Notes: a model not told the origin generated them from the letters alone. 32,258 nucleotides of DNA from Legionella shakespearei DSM 23087 (GCF_000373765.1 NZ_KB892404.1:62588-94845); one strand, 5' to 3'. Positions 1-7,152 are shown, numbered from the stretch's first letter. A program made the numbers and translations.

Positions 1-224
1 CCCATCCAGCCATAAAGAGCCATTGATAAAAAGGCGCTGGGCACATGAATAAAGATAATGCGATATGCATCACCCTGTTGGTAATCTGGTGGTGCAAAAA
101 CTAAACCCCAGGTAATTCCAACCGCTAAAGTCAGCAGAGCAAAGGCCATAAGCCATGGAATCATGCGACCCGACAGAGCATAAAAAGTTCTGGGCGATGC
201 CAGTTGATACAAAAACTTCCACAT
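1..224 (-). CDS. ccmC: CcmC, heme exporter subunit for cytochrome c maturation (3' part cut by window edge)
   Basis: The minus-strand frame from the ATG at 224 runs off the window after 74 codons. The N-terminus begins [15 protein letters not shown], and further on [11 protein letters not shown] contains the conserved HVP(S/A) region of the CcmC/CcsA heme-handling family. A first hydrophobic membrane segment lies around residues 20-40. CcmC is an inner-membrane protein that, with CcmA, CcmB and CcmD, loads heme onto the chaperone CcmE in the periplasm. It lies downstream of ccmA-ccmB on the same strand, but an unusually long gap of about 300 bp holding a large hairpin separates it from ccmB. 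No strong ribosome binding site is visible before the ATG. The family call is firm; the rest of the gene is not in view. Confidence 0.9.
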   Translation of the reverse strand, partial: MWKFLYQLASPRTFYALSGRMIPWLMAFALLTLAVGITWGLVFAPPDYQQGDAYRIIFIHVPSAFLSMALYGWM

Positions 225-360
225 AGGAAACAATCAAATCAGAAAAAGAGGGGAATTTTAACATGCTTGAAGGTTTTCGTAAAATAAAGCCAAAGGGTCG
301 CATCCACAAGATTTCGAGCGGGTCGTAGAAGCTGTCTCTTCTACAAATCGTTGTATTACT

Positions 361-477
361 CCGATCTACGTCGTCCTGAGCGCGTCTTTTTGCGCGAAGG
401 ATCTCCTGAAAGCAGCATAGTGCCAATATTTGGAGATCCTTCGCGCAAAAAGACGCGCTCAGGACGACGTAGATCGG
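361..477. repeat. Palindromic repeat family A, copy A1 (46-bp perfect arms)
   Basis: Arms 361-406 and 432-477 are perfect reverse complements (46 bp) around a 25-nt loop. The arm carries GTCGTCCTGAGCGCG followed by TCTTTTTGCGCGAAGGATC. Related copies lie at 3581, 4781, 8053, 19702, 22116, 24518 and 24679. It fills most of the ccmB-ccmC gap (225-523), in which I see no gene. Just downstream, at about 487-498, ACGGGCTACA resembles the end of a REP-like element (families B/C). Confidence 0.9.
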
Positions 478-523
478 GGAATGGTAAACGGGCTACAAAC
501 CCGAACTTGATACCTACCCCACC

Positions 524-1204
524 CTAATCAACATGACTAATGCGAACAACTCCCGCTATAGCATACGGAATGAATCCCATTGCCAAAACGGACATGGCCA
601 GTAACAAAGCCAAATAACCATTAACTGGCAAGCCCTGCATTGCAATGGCCAGCGTGCCACTGCCAAAGATAAGCAAGGGCAAGGTTAAAGGTAATAAAAT
701 CAATGCCATCAAGGCACCACGCTGATTAACCCCCACACCAAATGCCGAAGCCAAGGCGCATAAAGCCAGCAAGGCTGGAGTGCCGCACAGAAGGCTGAGC
801 ACTAATATCCAGGTTTCCCAGGGGCTAAAAGAAAAGAATACGGCAATTATTGGCGCTAAAACCAGAAACGGAATTACATTAAAAAACCAGTTGGCAATCA
901 TTTTGGCGCCCACAATAAGACTTAATGATTGGCCAGAAACCAGCCATTGTTCAGTAACACCTTGTTCATAATCTTGTTGAAACAAGCGTTCTGATGATAA
1001 AAGCATGGACAATAAAATTGCCATCCAGATTAATCCTGGAGCTATGGTCCGCATTAATGCCAACTCAGGCCTAAGGGTCAGAGGAAACAGGAACAACAAC
1101 ATTAAAAAAAACAGGCATGAATTGACCAAGTAACGAATTTGGCGCATTTGAATTAAAAGTTCACGTTTGAACTGTTTGATAAATAGAGCAAAACTGGAGG
1201 TCAC
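524..1204 (-). CDS. ccmB: CcmB, heme exporter membrane subunit
   Basis: This 226-residue protein consists of about six hydrophobic segments with an N-terminal amphipathic stretch (FIKQFKRELLIQMRQ), the usual size and shape of CcmB. It contains the family-like stretch PGLIWMAILLSMLLSSERLF. CcmB is the membrane partner of the ATPase CcmA; together with CcmC and CcmD they release heme-loaded CcmE. The start is GTG at 1204, which overlaps the ccmA stop. An AGGAG eight bases upstream supports this GTG, and the tight overlap implies translational coupling with ccmA. Downstream lie a family A hairpin and then ccmC. Confidence 0.92.
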   Translation of the reverse strand: MTSSFALFIKQFKRELLIQMRQIRYLVNSCLFFLMLLFLFPLTLRPELALMRTIAPGLIWMAILLSMLLSSERLFQQDYEQGVTEQWLVSGQSLSLIVGAKMIANWFFNVIPFLVLAPIIAVFFSFSPWETWILVLSLLCGTPALLALCALASAFGVGVNQRGALMALILLPLTLPLLIFGSGTLAIAMQGLPVNGYLALLLAMSVLAMGFIPYAIAGVVRISHVD

Positions 1205-1803
1205 AAACGATACTCCTGATAAGATGCTGTATTTCCGGGTAAACTCTGATGTGACGTAAGTAATACAGCCCCGCCATGTGACCTGTGCATCTCAATTTTG
1301 TCCATAATCACCTCAAGAGCTTTATTATCTAACGCTACTAAAGGTTCATCTAACAGCCATAATTTGGCATCAGACATCCATAATCGTAATAACCCTACCT
1401 GTCTTCTTTGCCCTGCTGAGAGCAAACCACAAGGCTGATCCAGATGCGTTTCCAGTTTAAAAACTGCCGTAAGTGCCTCAATGGTTTCATTTGATTCAGT
1501 GCAGTGCAAATCAAACAAGCAGTTTTCCCTGATGGTCAGATACGGATTGATCCCTGTTTTATGGCCGACAAAACATAATTGCCGTTGATATGCTGACAAA
1601 TCCTGATGAACTGGCTGTCCCTGATAATTAATTTGCCCCTGTGAAGGATGATGTAACCCCGCAATTAATTTCAACAAAGTCGTTTTTCCAGCGCCATTAG
1701 CTCCTTTTAAATGCAATAGCCCACCGGCTGGCAAATGAAAGGATACATTGTTTAACAAAGGTTGATCGTGATAATCAAAATCAAGGTTAATTACTTCAAG
1801 CAT
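1201..1803 (-). CDS. ccmA: CcmA, ATP-binding subunit of the cytochrome c heme exporter
   Basis: This is a small 200-residue ABC ATPase. Walker A is GANGAGKTTL near residues 34-43, the signature is LSAGQRRQVGL around 128-138, and Walker B is LWLLDEPLVAL around 148-158, followed by a late His in LLTSHQ. The length and the LSAGQ-type signature fit CcmA rather than LptB or MlaF. CcmA drives the CcmBCD complex in releasing holo-CcmE. It is the first gene of a minus-strand ccm operon and overlaps ccmB by 4 bp. The start is the ATG at 1803; no good Shine-Dalgarno sequence is visible. A candidate promoter lies at 1838-1866. Confidence 0.94.
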   Translation of the reverse strand: MLEVINLDFDYHDQPLLNNVSFHLPAGGLLHLKGANGAGKTTLLKLIAGLHHPSQGQINYQGQPVHQDLSAYQRQLCFVGHKTGINPYLTIRENCLFDLHCTESNETIEALTAVFKLETHLDQPCGLLSAGQRRQVGLLRLWMSDAKLWLLDEPLVALDNKALEVIMDKIEMHRSHGGAVLLTSHQSLPGNTASYQEYRL

Positions 1804-1837
1804 AAACTCAGGAATGGTTACTTAACTTAAAAAAGCG

Positions 1838-1866
1838 AGACTAACCAGAAATATAAGACAAAACAA
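1838..1866 (-). promoter_or_regulatory. Candidate sigma-70 promoter for ccmA
   Basis: On the minus strand TTGTTT (1861-1866) and TAGTCT (1838-1843) are separated by 17 bp, about 35 bp upstream of the ccmA start. The match to consensus is moderate and is based on spacing and sequence only. Confidence 0.35.
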
Positions 1867-1966
1867 GTACTTTCTTATGGCTGATTTAGAGCCCATTAAA
1901 AAATGGCAGGAAATGTACGAGAATTGAAAATAAATCATGCATCACTCTCTTACGATCGAGAGTAAT

Positions 1967-1996
1967 ATTGTCCCTCAATAACTATAAATTGTCCCT
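1967..1996 (+). promoter_or_regulatory. Tandem ATTGTCCCT direct repeat, possible operator
   Basis: ATTGTCCCT occurs at 1967-1975 and again at 1988-1996, exactly 21 bp apart (two helical turns). A small palindrome, ACTCTC-N8-GAGAGT, lies just before it at about 1944-1963. The site is in the divergent region between ccmA and the plus-strand gene at 2094. Equal face-of-helix spacing suggests a regulator site, but I do not recognise the motif. Confidence 0.3.
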
Positions 1997-2093
1997 AAAA
2001 GACCACAATTAAACGAATCAATTAGAATAGAATTATGCCTGTTATTTGAACACAGGAAGATTCTATTATCCACACTAGCTTAAGGAAAAACAA

Positions 2094-2501
2094 ATGACCC
2101 GTGAAGAACTGTTAACGTACTACAAAATTACATCAGATGCCTTAGAAAAATTATTGAATGATTTATTGTCTTTGCCAGATACAAGAATGAACAGATTAGT
2201 ATTCCAAAGGGCGTTATCAGGTATATATGCAAAAACAGGCTCTCCTGTAGCAACACCTCACTTGGTGCTATTTCAAGATCTATTGAGATGTACATTCGTT
2301 GATCCACGATATGAGAGATTATTTTCAGAATCTAATAAAGAAAAATACTTTTATATGTTTCCCCCACAACTGGTAAAAAAATTTGATAAGCCCTTCGATC
2401 TTGATGAGTTTGTAGAAGACGCAGCGTTAAAAGCTGACAATACAGTGATTGAAGAAGAGCAAAATGAATGTGAAGAAGAAACATCGTATAGGTTCTTCTA
2501 A
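2094..2501 (+). CDS. Small acidic-tailed protein of unknown function; possible Dot/Icm substrate
   Basis: This 135-residue soluble protein shows no signal peptide or membrane segment, and I do not recognise a domain. The first about 110 residues look like a compact, largely helical fold. The C-terminus is strongly acidic: VIEEEQNECEEETSYRFF contains clustered glutamates 6-16 residues from the end and a terminal aromatic pair. Glutamate-rich C-termini (E-blocks) are a known feature of many Dot/Icm effectors of Legionella, so translocation is possible but unproven. The start is the ATG at 2094, with TAAGGA seven bases upstream. The gene stands alone, divergent from ccmA and followed by a 524-bp gap full of inverted repeats. 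Confidence 0.75.
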   Translation: MTREELLTYYKITSDALEKLLNDLLSLPDTRMNRLVFQRALSGIYAKTGSPVATPHLVLFQDLLRCTFVDPRYERLFSESNKEKYFYMFPPQLVKKFDKPFDLDEFVEDAALKADNTVIEEEQNECEEETSYRFF

Positions 2502-2553
2502 ATTAGCGTAGGTTATGGATAAGAAGATTGATTAAAATATATAAAAAACTGTA

Positions 2554-2937
2554 GCCTTGATGCAGCGATAGCGCTGAGTGATCCTCTCATAATTTTAACC
2601 TGTAAAAAGATGCAAATAAGCAGGATGATCAGCGCAAGTAGCCCCTCCACCTCCGGGGGAGGGTGCCCGACAGGGCGGGTGGGGGGATCAAAAAGAGAAC
2701 TTATTTAAGGTAGAAAGGTCTAAAACAAAATGGTCTATTTAATAGAAACTCCTTTTTTGATCCCCCCATCCGCCCTGTCGGGCACCTTCCCCCGGAGAGG
2801 GGAAGGCGATCCTGCATAGGTCTGAGTGGTACTCAATATGAGAGGATCACTCAGAGCGATAGCGTAATCAATGTTTTCATACAGTAAGTCTTAAAGACCA
2901 TAGGAAAACCTTGATTACGCTATCGCTGCATCAAGGC
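2554..2937. repeat. Nested composite inverted-repeat element
   Basis: Outer arms 2554-2572 and 2919-2937 are a perfect 19-bp inverted repeat (GCCTTGATGCAGCGATAGC). Inside, 2574-2590 pairs perfectly with 2838-2854 (17 bp). A third, imperfect GC-rich pair lies at about 2642-2694 and 2755-2807 (CCCGACAGGGCGG in one arm). In addition, GCGATAGCGTAATCAA at about 2856-2871 pairs with 2910-2925, so the right end can fold in two exclusive ways. No ORF of note is inside. This fills the 2502-3025 gap; it could be a MITE into which another repeat inserted. Confidence 0.8.
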
Positions 2938-2962
2938 GCCTATTTTAAATTAATTCCGGATC

Positions 2963-2992
2963 TTGTTTCATTGAATGCAGTTCAGTTAGACT
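2963..2992 (+). promoter_or_regulatory. Candidate promoter with overlapping palindrome upstream of the gene at 3026
   Basis: TTGTTT (2963-2968) and TAGACT (2987-2992) are 18 bp apart. The -10 lies inside a perfect palindrome TTCAGT-TAG-ACTGAA (2981-2995), followed by CTGAATTCAG (2991-3000). A repressor site is possible; this is inferred from sequence shape only. Confidence 0.35.
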
Positions 2993-3025
2993 GAATTCAG
3001 AATTGGACTTACAAGGAGGTTCCCA

Positions 3026-3562
3026 ATGAAACGTTATACTGCCGCCGTTGCATTAATTCTATCCGGTTTTATTCATGATGCTTTTGCCCTCCCTTGGTTT
3101 CATACGGAGTTAATAAAACAATCCATATCAAAGCCCCTGCCTGTTCAAATGGATCCAGTTAATTTCTCCGGAGTCTGGGCAGGCCAATGCGACAACAAGC
3201 CAGCAGTTGATCTCAGGATTAAGCATCACAATAACACACTTGATATTTCTTATGGATTTATGGAAGAGCATTATGTTTTAGGAGAAGTTAAATCAGAAGT
3301 ACGAATGGCCGCTAATGTTTCCGAACATAATAATACAACCGTACGTTGGAGTGATGATAAAACGGCTTTAATTTTTATTAATAGTACTATGTTTACCAAT
3401 CCTGAAGAACGTTTAAATGTCTTTTTTAGTAAAGTAACTATGTCATTAGAAAGCCAGCGTTTGATTGTTTCAGGTCATCATTATCAAACCGATAGCTCTC
3501 TTTCTGGTTTTAATCAGGAAACAATGCTTTGTGATTATCAAAAAATTAAAGATATCAAATAA
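3026..3562 (+). CDS. Exported protein of unknown function
   Basis: This 178-residue protein has a clear signal peptide (MKRYTAAVALILSGFIHDAFA, cleavage near residue 21). The mature part contains the stretch VNFSGVWAGQCDN, which resembles the start of small beta-rich lipocalin-like domains. Two cysteines, in GQCDN and near the end in MLCDY, could form a disulfide. I cannot assign a family. The start is supported by a very strong AAGGAGG seven bases before the ATG, suggesting good expression. It is monocistronic: a repeat-filled gap precedes it and a family A hairpin begins 18 bp after its stop. It is probably periplasmic or secreted. Confidence 0.8.
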   Translation: MKRYTAAVALILSGFIHDAFALPWFHTELIKQSISKPLPVQMDPVNFSGVWAGQCDNKPAVDLRIKHHNNTLDISYGFMEEHYVLGEVKSEVRMAANVSEHNNTTVRWSDDKTALIFINSTMFTNPEERLNVFFSKVTMSLESQRLIVSGHHYQTDSSLSGFNQETMLCDYQKIKDIK

Positions 3563-3580
3563 GTTTTGTTGTAGTAACCC

Positions 3581-3693
3581 GATTTACGTCGTCCTGGGCG
3601 CGTCTTTTTGCGCGAAGGATCTCCAAATATTGGCACCATGCCGCTTTCAGGAGATCCTTCGCGCAAAAAGACGCGCTCAGGACGACGTGGTTC
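3581..3693. repeat. Palindromic repeat family A, copy A2 (loop inverted relative to A1)
   Basis: Arms of about 44 bp (3581-3624 and 3650-3693) are nearly perfect reverse complements. The loop (AAATATTGGCACCATGCCGC) is the reverse complement of the loop type in A1, so this copy sits in the opposite orientation. It lies 18 bp after the 178-codon gene and is followed by a REP-like unit at 3712. Confidence 0.88.
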
Positions 3694-3711
3694 AGGGAAT
3701 GGCACAGGCTC

Positions 3712-3762
3712 GTAGCCCGGTCTGCTTGCAGCCGGGATCGAAGTGGCACCATCCCGGCTACA
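3712..3762 (+). repeat. GTAG-headed REP-like element, family C (C1)
   Basis: A GTAG head precedes the imperfect hairpin CCCGG-N11-CCGGG, then ATCGAAGTGGCACC, and ends with a shortened inverted partner (ATCCCGGCTAC). The same unit recurs at 5439, 8374 (minus) and 24642. Confidence 0.75.
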
Positions 3763-3832
3763 AAATCTATTTCTTGCGAAATCATCTAATGATGAGGGAT
3801 AATCTTTTTTTATTTATTCTAAAAGGTAAACC

Positions 3833-4771
3833 ATGGAATTTTTAAGTGAATACGGTATGTTTTTATTAAAATGCGTAACATTGGTTGTCGCATTTTTAGT
3901 TCTTCTAGCCGGTATTTTTGCAATAGGACGAAAACCCAAACCTAAAATGGAAATTACGTCGCTCAATGAACAATATGAAGAAATTCATTCATTCATGAAT
4001 AAAGAAGTTCTGGGTAATAAAACCAGTAAAAAGAAAAAAGAGAAAAAGGAAAAAAAGCCTACTCTTTTTGTTATTGATTTTAACGGGGATATTAAAGCCT
4101 CTCAGGTTGAGCAATTGAGGGATGAAATTACTTCTATCTTGTCTATAGCGAAACCTGAAGACGAAATCATGGTGCGTCTGGATAGCCCTGGTGGGGCTGT
4201 AAATGGCTATGGCCTTGCTGCCTCACAATTACAAAGGATTCGTGATAAAAATATCCCTTTAACAGTCTGTATTGATAAAGTAGCGGCAAGTGGGGGCTAT
4301 CTGATGGCCTGCGTAGCCAATCAGATTATTGCAGCCCCTTTTGCCATAATCGGCTCTATAGGTGTGGTCGCGCAAATTCCTAATTTTCATCGCTGGCTGA
4401 AAAAGAATAATATTGATGTTGAATTGTTAACTGCTGGCGAATACAAACGGACATTAACTTTGTTTGGTGAAAACACGGAGAAAGGCAGACAGAAATTCCA
4501 GGAAGATCTGGAAAAAATTCATATTGTGTTCAGAGATTATGTTTTTGCCAATCGCAATCAATTGGATATAGATAAAGTGTCAACTGGTGAACACTGGTTG
4601 GCAAAGGATGCTTATGAGCTGAAACTTGTTGATAAATTATTAACAAGTGATGATTATCTCATTGAAAAAATGGATAAATTCAAAGCCTTTAAATTAGCAA
4701 TACAGCCAAAATCATCCTTAGTGAGCAAGTTGTTAAAACCCGCCATGCGTTTAATGCATCCTTGGGCTTGA
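3833..4771 (+). CDS. sohB: SohB, inner-membrane serine protease of the SppA (S49) family
   Basis: This 312-residue protein has one N-terminal membrane anchor (about residues 9-31), a Lys-rich linker (68-76, KKKKEKKEKK) and an S49 peptidase domain. The LDSPGGAVNGYG motif lies near 116-127. The Ser/Lys dyad is probably Ser153 in AASGGY and Lys205 in GEYKRT, as in SppA-type proteases. The active site is expected on the periplasmic side, cleaving membrane-embedded or signal-peptide remnants. Length and layout match SohB rather than the longer SppA. The ATG at 3833 follows AAAAGGT. A short palindrome (A3) begins 10 bp after the stop, and a small gene with its own promoter follows. Confidence 0.93.
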   Translation: MEFLSEYGMFLLKCVTLVVAFLVLLAGIFAIGRKPKPKMEITSLNEQYEEIHSFMNKEVLGNKTSKKKKEKKEKKPTLFVIDFNGDIKASQVEQLRDEITSILSIAKPEDEIMVRLDSPGGAVNGYGLAASQLQRIRDKNIPLTVCIDKVAASGGYLMACVANQIIAAPFAIIGSIGVVAQIPNFHRWLKKNNIDVELLTAGEYKRTLTLFGENTEKGRQKFQEDLEKIHIVFRDYVFANRNQLDIDKVSTGEHWLAKDAYELKLVDKLLTSDDYLIEKMDKFKAFKLAIQPKSSLVSKLLKPAMRLMHPWA

Positions 4772-4780
4772 TTGTATCTC

Positions 4781-4830
4781 GATCCACGTTGTCCTGAGCA
4801 CGTCTTTTTGCGCTCAGGACAACGTGGAGC
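4781..4830. repeat. Palindromic repeat family A, internally deleted copy A3
   Basis: The outer arms of family A (GATCCACGTTGTCCTGAGC, 4781-4799, and its near complement at 4812-4830) are joined by ACGTCTTTTTGC, so the central half is missing. The result is a compact stem of about 18 bp right after sohB. It could act as a 3' hairpin, but there is no terminator-like T-run after it. Confidence 0.8.
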
Positions 4831-4840
4831 TGGGTTACAT

Positions 4841-4870
4841 TTCACACAAAACTCAGGAAAGGTATATAAT
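4841..4870 (+). promoter_or_regulatory. Probable sigma-70 promoter for the 73-codon gene
   Basis: TTCACA (4841-4846) and a perfect TATAAT (4865-4870) are 18 bp apart, 36 bp upstream of the start codon at 4906. Confidence 0.55.
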
Positions 4871-4905
4871 TATTAATAAATGTAATTTTTTTAAGGATGA
4901 ACGAA

Positions 4906-5127
4906 ATGAGTGATTTCAAATCCAAATTACCCGATTTTCAAGAATTGACTTCTATGACCAGTAAATTATTTAAGGGGCTAAAAGACAGTGTGGGTGAGAT
5001 CATTGAGGATTACAAGAAAAAAAGGGCTGAGGATGAAACTCAGGAAGCTCCTGCTGAAGAAGTGAAAAAGGAAGAAGCTAAACCTGTGGATGTTGCAGAA
5101 ACCGAGAGTAAAAAAGACGAAGTATAA
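4906..5127 (+). CDS. Small Lys/Glu-rich protein of unknown function
   Basis: This 73-residue, highly charged protein begins MSDFKSKLPDF. An amphipathic helix-forming N-terminal half (to about residue 45) is followed by a low-complexity tail rich in E, K, A and P. There is no signal peptide and no recognised domain. An in-frame ATG also exists at 4897, but the AAGGA at 4893-4897 overlaps it; the same AAGGA sits eight bases before 4906, so I place the start there. The gene has its own good promoter and follows sohB. The charged tail resembles those of small structural or surface-associated proteins, but no function can be given. Confidence 0.72.
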   Translation: MSDFKSKLPDFQELTSMTSKLFKGLKDSVGEIIEDYKKKRAEDETQEAPAEEVKKEEAKPVDVAETESKKDEV

Positions 5128-5140
5128 TCGGCTTATACTT
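5120..5140 (+). terminator. Weak hairpin overlapping the stop of the 73-codon gene
   Basis: AAGTATAA (5120-5127) pairs perfectly with TTATACTT (5133-5140) across a TCGGC loop; the TAA stop lies in the first arm. The stem is AT-rich and only a short T-run follows, so termination is uncertain. Confidence 0.25.
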
Positions 5141-5142
5141 TG

Positions 5143-5260
5143 ACCGTAGCCGTAATATGGGAACGAATTCATTGCCATTTCGATCCCGGCTGCAAGCGCT
5201 GAGTCGTCTACACATCTCTGAGAACACCATCCGGAATTGACTCCGACCTCCCTCGTATTG
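5143..5260. other. Degenerate repeat mosaic, no gene
   Basis: Decayed REP-like sequence (GTAGCCGTAATATGGGAACG, then GCCATTTCGATCCCGGCTGC) lies here, followed by AT/GC-mixed sequence with no credible start and coding pattern. A 166-codon minus-strand frame across 4978-5478 is made of repeats and the antisense of the preceding gene. Confidence 0.5.
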
Positions 5261-5312
5261 TCCGAGTGATCCATTGGTTCAGAGCAGAAACACTGTCCTT
5301 GCCAGTATAACT

Positions 5313-5427
5313 GTTCCGCTTCCTGACGGTCGCGGCTCGGTTTTCGTGTGTTCGTATTGACTTCATCGTGCACCGGAAACCGAGCCGCGACCGTCAGGAA
5401 GCGGAATTTTTGTTGCGGCACAGAGCA
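5313..5427. repeat. Inverted repeat family D, copy D1
   Basis: TTCCGCTTCCTGACGGTCGC... at 5314-5346 is the reverse complement, with one mismatch in 33, of 5374-5406. The right side continues TTTTTGTTGCGGCACAGAGC. Copies or fragments recur at 22057 and at the window end (32228). Confidence 0.82.
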
Positions 5428-5438
5428 TGATTTAGTGC

Positions 5439-5506
5439 GTAGCCCGGTCTGCTTGCAGCCGGGATCGAAGTGGCACAATTCCCGGCTGCAAACAGGCCGG
5501 GCTATA
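5439..5506. repeat. GTAG-headed REP-like pair, family C (C2)
   Basis: A plus-strand unit (GTAGCCCGGTCTGCTTGCAG, then CCGGGATCGAAGTGGCAC) is followed by its inverted partner, giving two REP units facing each other, as in a BIME. It ends about 15 bp before the fleQ stop codon at 5521, so it sits in the fleQ 3' region. Confidence 0.75.
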
Positions 5507-5520
5507 AATCAATTCACTGC

Positions 5521-6942
5521 TTAACGTTCTGCTCGTTCCGGGCGGGTTAGCCCGTATTTTCGCATTTTCTCAACCAAGGTCGTTCTTCTCATGTTGAGGT
5601 AACTGGCGGCATGGGCTACAACCCAGTCCGACTCATCAAGAGCCTGGCTGATTAACGCCAATTCTGTTTTTACCAGATGCTCTTTTAAGTCAATGCCATC
5701 GGTATTAGGCATTTGCTCCTGACTAATGATTTGCATTAACGTTTCACGCTCAGTTCCTGAGGGTGAAAACTCAACATATGATGGTTTGTATTCGCCCTGA
5801 AAACGCTGTGGTAAATCTGTTTTACATACTATGCCATTGGGATAAAGGATAGACAATCGCTCTACCAGATTCGCCAGTTCCCTGACATTTCCTGGCCAGC
5901 TGTAGCAACTTAAGGCATCCATTGCATCCGCCATAAGCCTTACAGTGGGTCTGCCCTCTCCTTCAATACGCGAAATTAATTCGTTAAATAAAAGGGAAAC
6001 ATCGCCGTTTCTGTTTCGTAAAGGCGGCATCTCTATAGGAAATACATTAAGTCTGTAAAATAAATCTTCTCTGAATTTGCCTTCTTCAATAGCCATCTCA
6101 AGATTGCGGTGTGTCGCCGCAATAATACGTACATTCACTTCAATGCTTTTATTAGAGCCTACGCGTTCAAAGCAACGCTCCTGTAACACGCGTAATAGTT
6201 TAACCTGCATGGCCAGTGGCATATCGCCTATTTCGTCCAGGAATAAAGTTCCACCATTTGCTAACTCAAAACGACCTTGCCGCGAAGTAATAGCTCCTGT
6301 GAATGCACCTTTCTCATGGCCAAATAATTCACTTTCCAAAAGCTCACCAGGAATAGCGCCGCAATTAATAGGAATGAAAGGTTTGTTTGATCGGGATGAT
6401 AGTGAGTGTATGTTACGTGCAACCACTTCTTTACCGGTTCCTGACTCTCCTAAAATTAAAACGCTCGCCTCAGTATTGGCAACTTGCTCTATGAGTTTAC
6501 GAACCTGGCGTATTCCATCGCTATTTCCTACCAGGCTGCGGAATAAAGGGGTTTTATGAGTGCTGGCTGTAATAAATTTAACGGCTTCTCTGGCAATCTG
6601 GCAACGGTGCAATGATTCAAGCATTTGGGCATAACTAAAGGGGAAAGGTAAACAGGCAACAACATTGCGATCAGCACATTGAGCTGAGTTAAGCTGTTCG
6701 CCAATAACCAAAACGGGTACTTTTGAAAACTGCTTGACTAAAGCATCAAGTTCATCCATGGTGTGCTCGAATGAAGAAGCGGCACCAAGAATGATTATGC
6801 TGGGGTCAGGATCGGATATTATTTGCCAGGACGTAAATTTCGTCACTTCAGTGGATTGGCCAATAAAATCAAATATAGTACGGAGCTTGGCACAACGATC
6901 TTCGTTATCATCAATGATATAAATCTTGTCATTGCCACTCAT
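5521..6942 (-). CDS. fleQ: FleQ, sigma-54-dependent master activator of flagellar genes
   Basis: This 473-residue enhancer-binding protein has a receiver-like N-terminal domain (about 1-120), an AAA+ domain (about 138-370) and a Fis-type HTH (about 432-466). Walker A is GESGTGKE (165-172), the sigma-54 contact loop is GAFTGA (212-217) and Walker B is GTLFLDEIGD (231-240). The receiver domain has ILGAAS where the phospho-acceptor Asp would lie, so it is probably not phosphorylated, as known for FleQ. LFRS (133-136) before Walker A matches the c-di-GMP-binding motif described in Pseudomonas FleQ. In Legionella FleQ with RpoN controls flagellar genes. The ATG at 6942 has AAGGA upstream and a good promoter further up. 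Confidence 0.94.
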   Translation of the reverse strand: MSGNDKIYIIDDNEDRCAKLRTIFDFIGQSTEVTKFTSWQIISDPDPSIIILGAASSFEHTMDELDALVKQFSKVPVLVIGEQLNSAQCADRNVVACLPFPFSYAQMLESLHRCQIAREAVKFITASTHKTPLFRSLVGNSDGIRQVRKLIEQVANTEASVLILGESGTGKEVVARNIHSLSSRSNKPFIPINCGAIPGELLESELFGHEKGAFTGAITSRQGRFELANGGTLFLDEIGDMPLAMQVKLLRVLQERCFERVGSNKSIEVNVRIIAATHRNLEMAIEEGKFREDLFYRLNVFPIEMPPLRNRNGDVSLLFNELISRIEGEGRPTVRLMADAMDALSCYSWPGNVRELANLVERLSILYPNGIVCKTDLPQRFQGEYKPSYVEFSPSGTERETLMQIISQEQMPNTDGIDLKEHLVKTELALISQALDESDWVVAHAASYLNMRRTTLVEKMRKYGLTRPERAER

Positions 6943-6976
6943 AAACCTATCCTTAAGCTTGAGTTATTTACTTTTA

Positions 6977-7006
6977 AGTATCGGACACTCACCAGACAAC
7001 TGTCAA
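6977..7006 (-). promoter_or_regulatory. Probable sigma-70 promoter for fleQ
   Basis: On the minus strand a perfect TTGACA (7001-7006) and GATACT (6977-6982) are 18 bp apart. They lie about 35-65 bp upstream of the fleQ ATG, in a region otherwise free of repeats. Confidence 0.6.
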
Positions 7007-7065
7007 ATATATGGCATTAACTTTACTTATCTGTCATAAAACCTACTAAAAATTAAATTCTGGTT

Positions 7066-7152
7066 CCGCCGTCCCGCGGCTTGCCCCCAGGATCCAGGAT
7101 CTAGGCTCGAGGTGAGATCTCTGGATCCCGCGGTCAAGCCGCGGGACGGCGG
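7066..7152. repeat. GC-rich inverted repeat upstream of fleQ
   Basis: CCGCCGTCCCGCGGCTTG (7066-7083) and its exact complement (7135-7152) form an 18-bp perfect stem. The inner part holds GGATCC- and AGATCT-type near-palindromes. This very GC-rich element stands out from the AT-rich flanks. It lies in the 300-bp fleQ upstream gap (6943-7242), where I see no gene. Confidence 0.8.

Noticed and set aside
3465-3845. 126-codon plus-strand ORF and its 76-codon minus-strand partner (3555-3785)
   Set aside because: Both run through a family A palindrome and a REP unit; the FQEILRAKRRAQDD-type peptide appears at every family A copy and is a translation of the repeat.
4978-5478. 166-codon minus-strand ORF
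   Set aside because: It is the antisense of the Lys/Glu-rich gene plus repeat families C and D; no ribosome binding site or protein-like composition.
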